Below, in pieces: positions 20,510 to 29,975 of a stretch of DNA of 64,000 nucleotides. Position numbers and translations under genes: made by a program. Source of the DNA: Pseudomonas syringae CC1557 (GTDB taxonomy: Bacteria > Pseudomonadota > Gammaproteobacteria > Pseudomonadales > Pseudomonadaceae). Location of the stretch: the NCBI RefSeq assembly GCF_000452705.1, contig NZ_CP007014.1, positions 3,659,501-3,723,500 on the forward strand. The letters are read 5' to 3'. The notes under the pieces are model-generated. The model had not been told where the DNA came from, did no database searches, and saw only the letters and a program-made list of their open reading frames with translations. Numbering within the stretch: the first letter of the stretch is position 1; every line of letters begins with the position of its first letter.

Positions 20510-21946
20510 ATGAGGTTACAGCCGGTTGACAGTCTTTCGCTCACTCGCACCAGCCTGGTCGAGTACTTTCTCTTCGGTATTCGCCTGACCCACGGCATCG
20601 CCTGCATGCTCCCTGGGTTGCTGATCATGCTGCTGACCAAGGACAGCAGACCGGAAGCGCCCGAGAGCTACCTGGCGATCATGTTGTTCTTCGGTTTTGT
20701 CGGCGTACTGATGTTCCAGGCCATGGGGGTTTATTCCGAAGCCCTGTTCAGCAACGACTTGCGCATGGGAACGATGGCCCTGGCCTGGTCTGCTGCATTC
20801 GGCCTGCTGCTGTTCATGCAACAGGCGCTGGGCATGTTCGGCTACCTTTCCAATGAAGAATTGATTATCTGGTACCTGACCAGCCTCGCGTTGTTCGGTG
20901 TGACTCGTTTATTGCTGCTGATGCTGTTCAAGCACCAGATGCGCAAGGGCGTGTTCCTGCAACACGCGGTGATTCTGGGCGCAACGGAAAACGGCCAGCG
21001 TCTGGCCGAGTACCTGCTTGAGCACCAGGACATTCGCTCGGGCGTGACCGGTTTCATCGATGACCGCATCGGGCGCCTGCCCAAGACCGTCGCCAATCTG
21101 CCCATGCTGGGCAACACCAGCGATCTGGAGCGGCTGATTCGCGAAGAGAAAGTCACCCAGGTACTGGTCGCCCTGCCCTGGACGGCGGAAAACCGCATGG
21201 ACTACATCATTCGCGAGTTGCGCAGGCTGCCGGTGAACGTGCTGCTGGTGCCCGACATGATTGCCTTTCGGCATACCCACAACCGCATCACCGAAGTCGC
21301 CAGGCTGCCGATGTTCAATGCCTCGGACGTGCCGCTCAATGGCTGGTCGCCGTTCATCAAGCGGGCCGAGGACATCGTCCTGTCTTCGCTGGCATTGCTG
21401 GCGTTATCGCCGGTCATGCTGCTGGTGGCGCTGGCAATCAAACTCGACTCGCAGGGCCCGGTGCTGTTTCGCCAGAAACGCTATGGCTACAACAATCGGC
21501 TGATCGAAGTGTTCAAGTTCCGCTCCATGCATCAACACCAGGCCGATGCGACCGCCGAACAACAGACCACACGCGGCGACGCCAGAATCACCCGGGTTGG
21601 CCGCTTTATTCGCAAGACCAGCCTGGATGAATTGCCCCAGTTGTTCAACGTGGTCGCCGGCAGCATGTCGATGGTCGGGCCGCGTCCGCATGCGACCGCG
21701 ACCAAGGCGGCAGGCATTCTGTTCGAACAGGCGGTGAAGGAGTACACGTCGCGCCATCGCGTCAAACCCGGTATCACCGGGCTGGCGCAGATCAATGGCT
21801 ACCGGGGTGAAACAGACACCGTGGAAAAAATCGAAAAACGCGTCGAGTTCGATCTCGAGTACATCGAAAACTGGTCCGTCTGGTTCGACCTGTACATCCT
21901 TATGCGCACTGTTCCGGCAGTGATCTTCACCCGCGAGGCTTACTGA
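20510..21946 (+). CDS. pslA: Psl biosynthesis: undecaprenyl-phosphate glycosyl-1-phosphate transferase PslA
   Basis: 478 residues, WcaJ-like. Four N-terminal membrane helices (about 20-130) are followed by a CoA-binding-like fold (residues 145-260, HAVILGATENGQRLAEYLL). A fifth hydrophobic helix near 285-305 precedes the bacterial sugar transferase domain (FKFRSMHQHQ, TSLDELPQLFNVVAGSMSMVGPRPH, KPGITGLAQINGYRGET). It should attach the first sugar phosphate to the lipid carrier in the inner membrane. First gene of a tightly packed operon; its stop overlaps the pslB start (TGATG). Confidence 0.92.
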   Translation: MRLQPVDSLSLTRTSLVEYFLFGIRLTHGIACMLPGLLIMLLTKDSRPEAPESYLAIMLFFGFVGVLMFQAMGVYSEALFSNDLRMGTMALAWSAAFGLLLFMQQALGMFGYLSNEELIIWYLTSLALFGVTRLLLLMLFKHQMRKGVFLQHAVILGATENGQRLAEYLLEHQDIRSGVTGFIDDRIGRLPKTVANLPMLGNTSDLERLIREEKVTQVLVALPWTAENRMDYIIRELRRLPVNVLLVPDMIAFRHTHNRITEVARLPMFNASDVPLNGWSPFIKRAEDIVLSSLALLALSPVMLLVALAIKLDSQGPVLFRQKRYGYNNRLIEVFKFRSMHQHQADATAEQQTTRGDARITRVGRFIRKTSLDELPQLFNVVAGSMSMVGPRPHATATKAAGILFEQAVKEYTSRHRVKPGITGLAQINGYRGETDTVEKIEKRVEFDLEYIENWSVWFDLYILMRTVPAVIFTREAY

Positions 21947-23403
21947 TGAGCACCCTCATTCCCTGCATCATCGCCGGTGGCTCCGGCACCCGTCTTTGGC
22001 CAGTCTCGCGCGAAGCCATGCCGAAGCCGTTCATGCGTCTTCCGGACGGTGAAAGCCTGTTACAGAAAACCTTCCGGCGCGCAGTCGGCCTGCCTGGCGT
22101 CGATCGCCTGCTGACCGTCACCAACCGGGAAGTATATTTCCGCACCGTGGATGACTATCGCCAGCTCAACAAAGGCAAAGCACGTCTGGATTTCATCCTC
22201 GAACCCTTCGGGCGCAATACTGCCGCCGCTGTGGCCGCCGCGGCCCTGCACGTCAGCCAGCAATATGGCGAGGATGCGCAATTGCTGGTGTTGCCTGCCG
22301 ATCATCTGATTACCCACCTCGATGCATTTTCCAGCGCAGTGGCCGCCGCGCAGCAACTGGCCGCCGACGGTTGGCTGGTCACCTTTGGCATCGTGCCAAG
22401 CTCGCCGGAAACCGGCTTCGGTTATATAGAGAAAGGTCAGGCGCTCAACGCAGATGGCTGTCAGGTTGCCCGTTTTGTGGAGAAACCTGACGCAGCCACC
22501 GCTCAGGCCTGGCTGGATGGCGGACAGCACCTTTGGAATGCCGGGATGTTCTGCATGCGCGCCGACGCCGTGTTGCGCGAATTTAAAACCCATGCCCCTG
22601 ACGTGTTGAGCGCAGTGCTGGCCTGTCTGGAATCAAGCCAGCGCAAGGAAGGTAATCGCGAACTGCAAATCGAGCTGGACAGCGACGCGTTTGGCCTCGT
22701 ACCGGACATTTCCATCGATTACGCGCTGATGGAGCGTTCCGGGAAAGTCGCCGTCGTGCCGTGCGACCTCGGCTGGAGCGACATCGGTTCCTGGAAAGCG
22801 GTACGTGAACTGACCGCCGCCGATGCGCACGGCAACCAGTGCAATGGCGAAACAGTGCTGCACGATGTCACTAATTGCTACATCGACTCGCCGAAGCGGC
22901 TGGTGGGCGCCATAGGTCTCGATAACCTGATCATCATCGACACCCCGGACGCCTTGTTGATCGCGGACGGCGGACGCAGTCAGGACGTAAAAATCATTGC
23001 TCAGGAACTCAAGCGTCAAGGGCACGATGCCTATCGTCTGCACCGCACCGTCACTCGGCCCTGGGGCACCTACACCGTGCTCGAAGAAGGCAAGCGGTTC
23101 AAGATCAAGAGGATTGTGGTTCGCCCGCAGGCGTCCCTGTCACTGCAGATGCACCATCACCGCAGCGAACACTGGATCGTTGTCAGTGGCATGGCCACGG
23201 TGACCAATGGCGAGCGCGAATTCATGCTCGACACCAACGAATCGACGTTCATCAAACCGGGTTTTACCCATCGGCTGGTCAACCCGGGCGTGATCGACCT
23301 GGTCATGATCGAAGTCCAGAGCGGCGAGTATCTGGGCGAGGATGACATCGTGCGCTTCACCGACATTTACGGACGTGTACCCGAGCAGGCTGCAAAGCGC
23401 TGA
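21946..23403 (+). CDS. pslB: Psl biosynthesis: mannose-1-phosphate guanylyltransferase / phosphomannose isomerase PslB
   Basis: 485 residues, bifunctional. The N-terminal nucleotidyltransferase has the signature GGSGTRLWPVSREAMPKPF and EKPD. The C-terminal type II phosphomannose isomerase cupin has the metal-binding RPQASLSLQMHHHRSEHWIV and NESTFIKPGFTHRLVNPG. It supplies GDP-mannose for the polymer. Its start overlaps the last base of the pslA stop, so the two are translationally coupled. A 72-base gap separates it from pslD; pslC, which lies here in P. aeruginosa, is absent. Confidence 0.93.
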   Translation: MSTLIPCIIAGGSGTRLWPVSREAMPKPFMRLPDGESLLQKTFRRAVGLPGVDRLLTVTNREVYFRTVDDYRQLNKGKARLDFILEPFGRNTAAAVAAAALHVSQQYGEDAQLLVLPADHLITHLDAFSSAVAAAQQLAADGWLVTFGIVPSSPETGFGYIEKGQALNADGCQVARFVEKPDAATAQAWLDGGQHLWNAGMFCMRADAVLREFKTHAPDVLSAVLACLESSQRKEGNRELQIELDSDAFGLVPDISIDYALMERSGKVAVVPCDLGWSDIGSWKAVRELTAADAHGNQCNGETVLHDVTNCYIDSPKRLVGAIGLDNLIIIDTPDALLIADGGRSQDVKIIAQELKRQGHDAYRLHRTVTRPWGTYTVLEEGKRFKIKRIVVRPQASLSLQMHHHRSEHWIVVSGMATVTNGEREFMLDTNESTFIKPGFTHRLVNPGVIDLVMIEVQSGEYLGEDDIVRFTDIYGRVPEQAAKR

Positions 23404-23475
23404 GCAGCACCCCGCCACCATGAATTTATTACCCGCAAGGGAGCCGTATTTGTGCATGACAGGAGTTCAGGAACA

Positions 23476-24252
23476 ATGAAGAGCATGATGCTGATCGCCA
23501 GCTTATTGCTGTTAAGTGCGTGCAACACCCCTTCGAGAATCGGCCTGCCCGATGATCGTGCGCAGATCGAGGCCAGTCAGGCGGCGGGCCGGGCGCTGGC
23601 CGGCAAGCCTTTGCCACCGGAGCGGATTCGTGCCGGCGACACGCTAAGGATCGTGCGCAACAGTGGCGAGGCGCCTTCTATTTCAGCGTTCACGGCCAAC
23701 TCCATCTATGAGCTGACGCTGTTTCAGGTCCTCAACGACGGCACGTTCTCCTACCCGTACATCGGCACTGTCAAGGCTGCGGGCCTTACGCTGCCACAGC
23801 TCAACAGCCTGCTGGAAAGCAAACTGCAGAATGTCTACCGCGAGACGGCATTGACCATCAATATTTCCCAATCTCCGGGAAATACCGTGTTTGTGGGCGG
23901 TGCCGTGGTCAACTCGGTCACCCTGTCCACCAGCATCGCCACTAACCTGGAGCAGGCCATCGTCGGGGCCGGAGGCGTAGCGCTGGATGCGGATGCCGGT
24001 CAGGTCGCGTTACTGCGTCAGGAGGAAAACGGGCTCTACAAAACCTACCTCTTCGACTACAGCAAGCTCCTCTGGGCAGGCGCAGGAGGCCCCACGGCAC
24101 CGGTGCTGTTGAAGCGTGGCGACATCGTGTTCGTTCCCAAATCATCGGTCGGCAACAAGGTTGACGGTGTTTCCCTGTATTTCAACCAGCTGATTCCCTT
24201 TGCGAAGTCGATCGGCCTTGGCTTGAACTACGAGCTGCGCAACAACAATTAA
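23476..24252 (+). CDS. pslD: Psl export: outer-membrane polysaccharide export lipoprotein PslD
   Basis: 258 residues with a lipoprotein signal (MKSMMLIASLLLLSAC, lipidated Cys16). The polysaccharide biosynthesis/export domain follows (RIRAGDTLRIVRNSGE, then DGTFSYPYIGTVKAAGLTLPQLNSLL) and an SLBB-like part (VFVGGAVVNSVTLSTSIATNLEQAIVGAGG). It is a Wza-like component needed to move the polymer across the outer membrane. ATG 23476 puts the lipobox at the right distance; a GTG at 23452 would add eight residues. It works with PslE, the next gene. Confidence 0.9.
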   Translation: MKSMMLIASLLLLSACNTPSRIGLPDDRAQIEASQAAGRALAGKPLPPERIRAGDTLRIVRNSGEAPSISAFTANSIYELTLFQVLNDGTFSYPYIGTVKAAGLTLPQLNSLLESKLQNVYRETALTINISQSPGNTVFVGGAVVNSVTLSTSIATNLEQAIVGAGGVALDADAGQVALLRQEENGLYKTYLFDYSKLLWAGAGGPTAPVLLKRGDIVFVPKSSVGNKVDGVSLYFNQLIPFAKSIGLGLNYELRNNN

Positions 24253-24269
24253 TTGTCAGGGAAACAGAC

Positions 24270-26261
24270 ATGATCAACATCCGTTCATTCCGCGACTTGC
24301 TGCGCCTGTTCTTCATCTTCAAGCGCGAAGTCAAGATCACTGTGCTGGCGACCTTCGTCATCATTCTGCTGGGCGCGTTTCTGCTCCCGAACCGCTATGA
24401 GTCGACCGCGCTGTTGTTGGTCAAGCCCGGCCGTGACAGCAGCACCGTACCGATCGAGCTGTCCGACCGCCAGGCCATCGTGCTGCCCAGTAGCCTGCGC
24501 GATCCATTGCTGGATGAGGAGCGCATGCTGACCGGGCGACCGATCATGCGTGCCGTGTCCGAAAAATACCTGGCCGAACTGTCCATGGCCCAACCCGAAA
24601 CCGGTGTGCTGGCATCGGTGAAGAATGGCCTCAAAACGGTCGTTGGCGGAATCGTCGAAGGCGTGCGCAGCGTTCTGCACTTCATCGGCCTGGTAGAAAA
24701 ACGCTCGCAATCCGAGCGGCTGGCTGAAGACCTGGGGAAAAACTTCAAGGTGAGCCATGAGCCGGGTTCGTCGGTGATGGAACTGACTTTCACCTGGAAC
24801 GACCCGAGTACCGCACAGACCGTGCTCAGGACATGGGTCGAGGAGTATCAGTTACAGCGCACCAAAACCCTGGGCCGGGTCAGCCTGTATGCGTTCTACG
24901 AGTCGGAAGTGAAAACCACCGCCGAGAACATCATCGAGTACAAGAAGCAGATTCAGAACTACCTTAACCAACTGAGCGCTGTCAGCATTTCCCAGCGCCT
25001 GGCAGACATATCGCAGGGGCTCAACGACCTGCGCACCGAGCGTAATAATACCGTTCGCTCGATCGCCTCGACCAAGGCAGGCCTGGACCTGCTTAAAAAA
25101 CAACTGGCCGAGCAGCCCAAGACGGTTTCGGCCGGACGCGAGCTTGCGCTCAATCCCAATCGCCAGGACTTGCAGAACCGCATCAACGGCAAGGAAGTGG
25201 AACGCCAGGAAATGTTGCGCTCGTTCAAGGAACAGGCGCCGCCGATCCGTGCGGTCAATGAAGAAATCGTCAACCTGAAGAAACTGCTCAACGAACAGGA
25301 TGCGACCGTCCAGCGCTCGGAAAGCATCACGCCCAATCCGATCTACAACCGCATGCAGAACGTGTATGCCGACCAGCAGACCAGTTACGCCCGCCTGCAG
25401 ACCCAGTTTGCCCAGCAGAACGCACAGATTGCGCAACTGGAAAGTGACCGTCAGCAAGCATTGAACCTGGAGCCGGAGCTCTCTCGTCTGCAGAACGAAC
25501 TGGATGCGTCAGAGAAAAGCTACGCGCTGTACAAGGACAGCCTGGAAAAGTCGCGTATCGACCGCGAACTGGACAACAGCCAAATCAGCAACATCGCGAC
25601 CATCGAAGAGGCGACCTTCAATCCAAGCCGGGTGTTTCCGAAAAGCCTGCTGATGCTACTGTTGGCCATTCCCCTGAGCATGGTGGTGGGCGCTCTGGCG
25701 CTGTACTTCTTCTACCTGCTCGACCAGCGCATTCATGACGGCGACAAGATCGAAAGCAGCTTCGGCGTGCCTGTCTGGACCAGCCTGCCGGACTTGGAGC
25801 GGGCGCAGGAACGCAGTGCCGCCTTCACCTCCAACCTGCACCGGGTGTACGGCATTCTGCCGCTGGATCAGGTCGATGAGCGCGGGCTTACCATCGGTTT
25901 CACCTCGGTCAAATCCGGCGCGGGCGTGTCATTCGTGATCGAACGGCTGAGCACCCTGTTGACCGAACAGGGCCATCGGGTGCGCACCGAAGGTCGCGGT
26001 CCGGCCAGCCCGGGCGAAATCTTACTGATCAATGCCTCGGCACTGGCCGCCAATCAGGACGCCTTCGTGCTGCTGCGCAAAGCTGACCTGATCGTGCTGG
26101 TGGTGCGTGCTCAGGAAACCACCGTACCGATGCTCGAAGATACGTTGAACAACCTTAATACTGCTTTCAAGAAAGTCGACGGCATCATTGTCAATCGCCG
26201 CCGCTTCGAAGTGCCGGAGCGGGTCCTGAAGTTCCTGAAACGTATCGGGAGCCGAGTCTGA
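24270..26261 (+). CDS. pslE: Psl chain-length/copolymerase protein PslE
   Basis: 663 residues of the Wzz/Wzc-like class. There is one membrane helix near residues 25-45 and another near 460-485, with a long periplasmic coiled-coil part between (about 170-440). The cytoplasmic tail (500-663) has the layout of a BY-kinase. Its Walker A equivalent reads TSVKSGAGVS (545-554), lacking the lysine, and the Walker A' aspartates are lost in ILLINAS, so it is probably not an active kinase. It should regulate polymer length and export together with PslD. Its stop overlaps the pslF start. Confidence 0.9.
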   Translation: MINIRSFRDLLRLFFIFKREVKITVLATFVIILLGAFLLPNRYESTALLLVKPGRDSSTVPIELSDRQAIVLPSSLRDPLLDEERMLTGRPIMRAVSEKYLAELSMAQPETGVLASVKNGLKTVVGGIVEGVRSVLHFIGLVEKRSQSERLAEDLGKNFKVSHEPGSSVMELTFTWNDPSTAQTVLRTWVEEYQLQRTKTLGRVSLYAFYESEVKTTAENIIEYKKQIQNYLNQLSAVSISQRLADISQGLNDLRTERNNTVRSIASTKAGLDLLKKQLAEQPKTVSAGRELALNPNRQDLQNRINGKEVERQEMLRSFKEQAPPIRAVNEEIVNLKKLLNEQDATVQRSESITPNPIYNRMQNVYADQQTSYARLQTQFAQQNAQIAQLESDRQQALNLEPELSRLQNELDASEKSYALYKDSLEKSRIDRELDNSQISNIATIEEATFNPSRVFPKSLLMLLLAIPLSMVVGALALYFFYLLDQRIHDGDKIESSFGVPVWTSLPDLERAQERSAAFTSNLHRVYGILPLDQVDERGLTIGFTSVKSGAGVSFVIERLSTLLTEQGHRVRTEGRGPASPGEILLINASALAANQDAFVLLRKADLIVLVVRAQETTVPMLEDTLNNLNTAFKKVDGIIVNRRRFEVPERVLKFLKRIGSRV

Positions 26262-27439
26262 TGCACATTGCCCTGCTGGCCCCGCTGCCACCTGAACAGA
26301 ACGGTATCGCCGACTATGCCGGGCACCTTCGTCAGGCATTGGAAGGCCTCGGTGTGCAGATCAGCACGCCGCTGCAAGGGATCGGCAACGACCCTGGGGC
26401 GGCCGAACAGCGAGTGAGCGAAACCGACTGGAGCGGCATTGATCTGGTGCATGCCGAGCTGGGTGGCGGGCGGCTCGCAGAGTTTCAGGCGCTGCGCGCG
26501 TTGCGTCGGCGCTTTTCAAAGCTGCCATTGACCGCCACCATTCATGACCCCGAGCGGTTGGTCTGGCGCCGGGAAAAGCTGCCCTGGCCGCTGTCCATCG
26601 CCAGTGGCATGCGTTCGCCGCTGCCGGAAATCGCCACGGTGCTCGCCGATCCATTATGCCTGCACGAGGAACGGCAACTGGCCCGGCACATGACTCGCCT
26701 GATCACCCTGACCCAGGCCGGCAGTCGCAGCCTCAGGCAGCGCATGGGTCTCAAGCCAGAGCAAATGGTGGTGATCAACCACGGCAACGTCGCTATTGAA
26801 CCCATGCCCCTGCCGCAGTTGAAACCGCTGCGTCTGCTGTACTTTGGCTTTATCTATCGCGGCAAGGGCATCGAAGACCTGCTCGATGCGCTGGCCAGCG
26901 TATTCACCGCTCAGCCAGCGCTGCGCTCGACCGTGCGCCTTACGCTCGCAGGCGGCAGCGAACCGGAAATGGCCTTCGGCCCGTCTGGCAGCTATCTGGA
27001 ACAGTTGCGGTTGCACATTCGTCGGCTGGGCCTGACTGACCTCGTGGACTGGCAACTGGACTTGCCGGCCGAACAGATCCCGCAGGTGATTCAGGCACAT
27101 CATGTGATGGTTTTGCCCTATCGTGAATCAAGCAAACTGAAGATTCTCGGCCAGTTGCGCGGCACCAGCGGCGCCCTGTCCTGGGCGGTTGCCTGTGGAC
27201 GCGGCGTGATTACCTCGGACGCCCGGTCGTTTGCCGAAGAGGTCTCACACGGCAACGGCATGATCTACCCACAAGGCGACGTCGAGGGCCTGGCGAACGC
27301 ACTGACGCACGTCTGCGCGACGCCGGATCTGGTGGTGCAATGGGCGGAAAAGGCGCTGGACATGGGTAAGTCCCGGGTCTGGAGCCACACCGCTGAACGT
27401 TTTCGGGATGTGTTCCTACAGGCCTGCGAGGTGAAATGA
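26261..27439 (+). CDS. pslF: Psl glycosyltransferase PslF
   Basis: 392 residues, GT-B fold, glycosyltransferase family 4 type: N-terminal acceptor domain (LLAPLPPEQNGIADYAGHLRQAL), C-terminal donor-binding domain with YFGFIYRGKGIEDLLDAL and a conserved acidic segment before SAVACGRGVIT-like VACGRGVITSDARSFAEEV. It should add a hexose to the lipid-linked repeat unit on the cytoplasmic face; the exact sugar cannot be told from sequence. One-base overlap with pslE and one spacer base before pslG show tight operon packing. Confidence 0.88.
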   Translation: MHIALLAPLPPEQNGIADYAGHLRQALEGLGVQISTPLQGIGNDPGAAEQRVSETDWSGIDLVHAELGGGRLAEFQALRALRRRFSKLPLTATIHDPERLVWRREKLPWPLSIASGMRSPLPEIATVLADPLCLHEERQLARHMTRLITLTQAGSRSLRQRMGLKPEQMVVINHGNVAIEPMPLPQLKPLRLLYFGFIYRGKGIEDLLDALASVFTAQPALRSTVRLTLAGGSEPEMAFGPSGSYLEQLRLHIRRLGLTDLVDWQLDLPAEQIPQVIQAHHVMVLPYRESSKLKILGQLRGTSGALSWAVACGRGVITSDARSFAEEVSHGNGMIYPQGDVEGLANALTHVCATPDLVVQWAEKALDMGKSRVWSHTAERFRDVFLQACEVK

Positions 27440-27440
27440 C

Positions 27441-28754
27441 ATGCAACGTTCGTCCAGATTCCGACAGACCCTCACCGCAACGCTGATGACCGCGATGCTG
27501 AGCTGCGCGGTTCAGGCAGCGACCGTCCTGAAAGCGCCTCGCGAGGTGGTCTGGAAGGATTTTCTGGGCGTTAACGTACAGTTCCAGTACTTTGCTCCGG
27601 ACATCTATCAGCAGCAGATGAACCGTCTCGACGAATTGGGCCTGAACTGGGTGCGGCTGACCATCCACTGGCCGATCATCGAGCCCAGGAAGGATCAATA
27701 CGCGCTGAAAGAGCTGGATGCTGCGATGGCGGCCATCAAGACCCGCCAGTACAACACGCTGGCGTATCTGGTCGGCTCGGCGCCCTTCGCCAGCAGCGCA
27801 CCGGCCGACGCGGCGAGCCGCGATCAGTACCCGCCCAAGGACTTCAACGTCTTCGCCGCACGCATGACCGCCCTCGCCCAGCGCTATGCGCAGGTCGGCA
27901 ACTGGCAGGTGTGGAACGAACCGAACATCATCTGGCTGCCCAAGGAAGATCCGGCAGGCTACGGTCGATTGCTGACCACTACCGCCGACGCGATTCGCGC
28001 TGTGCTGCCAGACAAGACCATCGTCACCGCTGGCATGGCCTATTACAGCCAGATGCACAGCACCTCGGGCTACATGTTGCAGACCCTGATCGACAACGGT
28101 CTTGGCAAACAGAATATCGTCGCCGCCTACCACCCGTACTCCGAGTACCCCGAAGGCGACTCGGTGCCCGACCGGGATTTTCTGGTGCGCACCAACGCCA
28201 TGAACAACCTGCTGCACGGCAACGGCGTCACTCAGGTGTGGGCCACCGAATGGGGCTGGTCAAGCTACGCCGGGCCGGTGGAAATGCAGCACCTGATCGG
28301 CACCGACGGTCAAGCCGACTTCACGCTGCGACGCTTGGCACTGATGAGCGCGATGGACTTTCAGCGGATCTTTATTTTCAACCTCAGCGACCTCGATGAA
28401 CGCGCCTCGGCCCGCGACCAGGGCTACGGCTTGCTTGATCTGCAAGCCAACCCGAAGCCGGTCTACACCGCATTACAAAACTTTTTGACCATCACTGGCC
28501 CACGTTTGCTGCCTGCCGATGCGCCTGCCGTGAACCGTGTGCCGGACGATCTGTATGCCGTGCCATGGAGCCGCGCCGACGGCACGCGCCTGCTGATGTT
28601 CTGGAGCGCCGCCGGCACCTCGCTGACCTTTCCGGACATCAAGGCCGCCGTATTGCATAACCCACTCACTGGCGGAAGTATCCCGCTGTCCGGCAGCGAG
28701 GGCATTACGTTGCTGCTCAAGCCGACGTTACAGATTCTGGAATGGAAACCCTGA
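27441..28754 (+). CDS. pslG: Psl glycoside hydrolase PslG
   Basis: 437 residues. A signal peptide (about 1-26, ending VQAA) is followed by a (beta/alpha)8 barrel and a small C-terminal beta domain. The two catalytic glutamates of PslG-type (GH39-like) hydrolases are present: Glu160 in WNEPN (acid/base) and Glu270 in ATEWGWSS (nucleophile). In P. aeruginosa PslG is an endo-glycosidase that trims Psl and disrupts biofilms when added from outside. Its start is one base after the pslF stop. Confidence 0.92.
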   Translation: MQRSSRFRQTLTATLMTAMLSCAVQAATVLKAPREVVWKDFLGVNVQFQYFAPDIYQQQMNRLDELGLNWVRLTIHWPIIEPRKDQYALKELDAAMAAIKTRQYNTLAYLVGSAPFASSAPADAASRDQYPPKDFNVFAARMTALAQRYAQVGNWQVWNEPNIIWLPKEDPAGYGRLLTTTADAIRAVLPDKTIVTAGMAYYSQMHSTSGYMLQTLIDNGLGKQNIVAAYHPYSEYPEGDSVPDRDFLVRTNAMNNLLHGNGVTQVWATEWGWSSYAGPVEMQHLIGTDGQADFTLRRLALMSAMDFQRIFIFNLSDLDERASARDQGYGLLDLQANPKPVYTALQNFLTITGPRLLPADAPAVNRVPDDLYAVPWSRADGTRLLMFWSAAGTSLTFPDIKAAVLHNPLTGGSIPLSGSEGITLLLKPTLQILEWKP

Positions 28755-28757
28755 TTC

Positions 28758-29975
28758 ATGCGAATTCTATGGACAATCCCCTACCTGCCCTGGCCAACCA
28801 CCAGTGGCGGCAAGACCCGGGAATACCATTTGCTGCGCAACCTTGCAGCGCGCGGTCATCGCATCACCTTGCTGGTGCAGTCCAAAACGCCACTCGATGA
28901 CAGTTGCCGCGCCGCGCTGGAGCCTTGGCTGGAACGCCTGATAGTGATCGACCGACGTCCGTTGCGCAGCCTGCGCACCCTGCTGGCCGTAGCCTTTGCA
29001 CCGCCCCCCATGCTGGCCAGCGTCAATGGTTATGCGCCGCAACTGGAGCAGGTTTTCGAAGAGTTGCTTAAAGAAGACTGGGACATCATCCAGTTGCAGC
29101 ACACCTATTTCTTCCAGCCTTTCGAGCGCGCCCTCAAGCGCTCGGGCACGCCGTTCGTGCTCACCGAGCACAACGTTGAATCAGACCTGGGTGCGGCCAG
29201 TTACGACCGCCTGCCAGGCTGGGCCGGTCTGTTCGCCGTATATGACCGCTGGCGTTACCGGCGCTGGGAAAAGCGCGTATTCAAACAGACCGGCGAGCTG
29301 ATTGCAGTCACCGAAGACGACGCCAAGGCGCTCTCACGCCTGAGTGGCAGGGCGACGTCTTACGTGGTCAACAGTGTCGATTGCGGCCACTACGCCAGCG
29401 TTCATGCTGACCGCTGCAGCCAGCGTCTGCTGTTTATCGGCAACTACGAATACGGCCCCAATATCGATGCCATCGAGTGGGCGCTGGACGACATCATGCC
29501 CAAGGTCTGGGCGCAGGCGCCGGACGTGCGCTTTGCCATCGGCGGTTTCGGCATGCCCGAAACCTGGCGCGAGCGCTGGCCAGATCCGCGTATCGAATGG
29601 CTCGGCTTTGTTCCGGACCTGCGTGCCTTGCAGGCCACCGCCGCGATGTTTTTCGCGCCCTTGCGCCAAGGCGGAGGTTCCAAGCTCAAGACCCTGGAAG
29701 CCATGGCTGCCGGGCTGCCGGTGGTGACCACCGCGCAGGGTGTTTCCGGGCTCTTCGTTACCAACGGCGAGCATTATCTGGGCAGCGAAGAAGCCTCCGG
29801 GCTGGCTACGCTGATCGTCGAATACATCGATAAACCTGCCCGTCTCGATCAGATCGGTGAGGCGGGCCGCGTGTATGTGCGTGCCCGTCATGACTGGTCT
29901 GTTTCCGCCGCTCAACTGGAACTGATCTACACCCGTTTTTCGCTTCCCAAGCAAGGATCGCGCTCATGCGTATAG
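28758..29975 (+). CDS. pslH: Psl glycosyltransferase PslH
   Basis: 405 residues, GT-B fold. N-terminal segment PYLPWPTTSGGKTREYHLLRNLAARGHRITLL and C-terminal donor site FAPLRQGGGSKLKTLEAMAAGLPVVTTAQGVSGL, close to family 4 transferases. A cytoplasmic, membrane-associated enzyme that should extend the repeat unit. Three bases separate it from pslG, and its last ten bases overlap pslI. Confidence 0.88.
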   Translation: MRILWTIPYLPWPTTSGGKTREYHLLRNLAARGHRITLLVQSKTPLDDSCRAALEPWLERLIVIDRRPLRSLRTLLAVAFAPPPMLASVNGYAPQLEQVFEELLKEDWDIIQLQHTYFFQPFERALKRSGTPFVLTEHNVESDLGAASYDRLPGWAGLFAVYDRWRYRRWEKRVFKQTGELIAVTEDDAKALSRLSGRATSYVVNSVDCGHYASVHADRCSQRLLFIGNYEYGPNIDAIEWALDDIMPKVWAQAPDVRFAIGGFGMPETWRERWPDPRIEWLGFVPDLRALQATAAMFFAPLRQGGGSKLKTLEAMAAGLPVVTTAQGVSGLFVTNGEHYLGSEEASGLATLIVEYIDKPARLDQIGEAGRVYVRARHDWSVSAAQLELIYTRFSLPKQGSRSCV

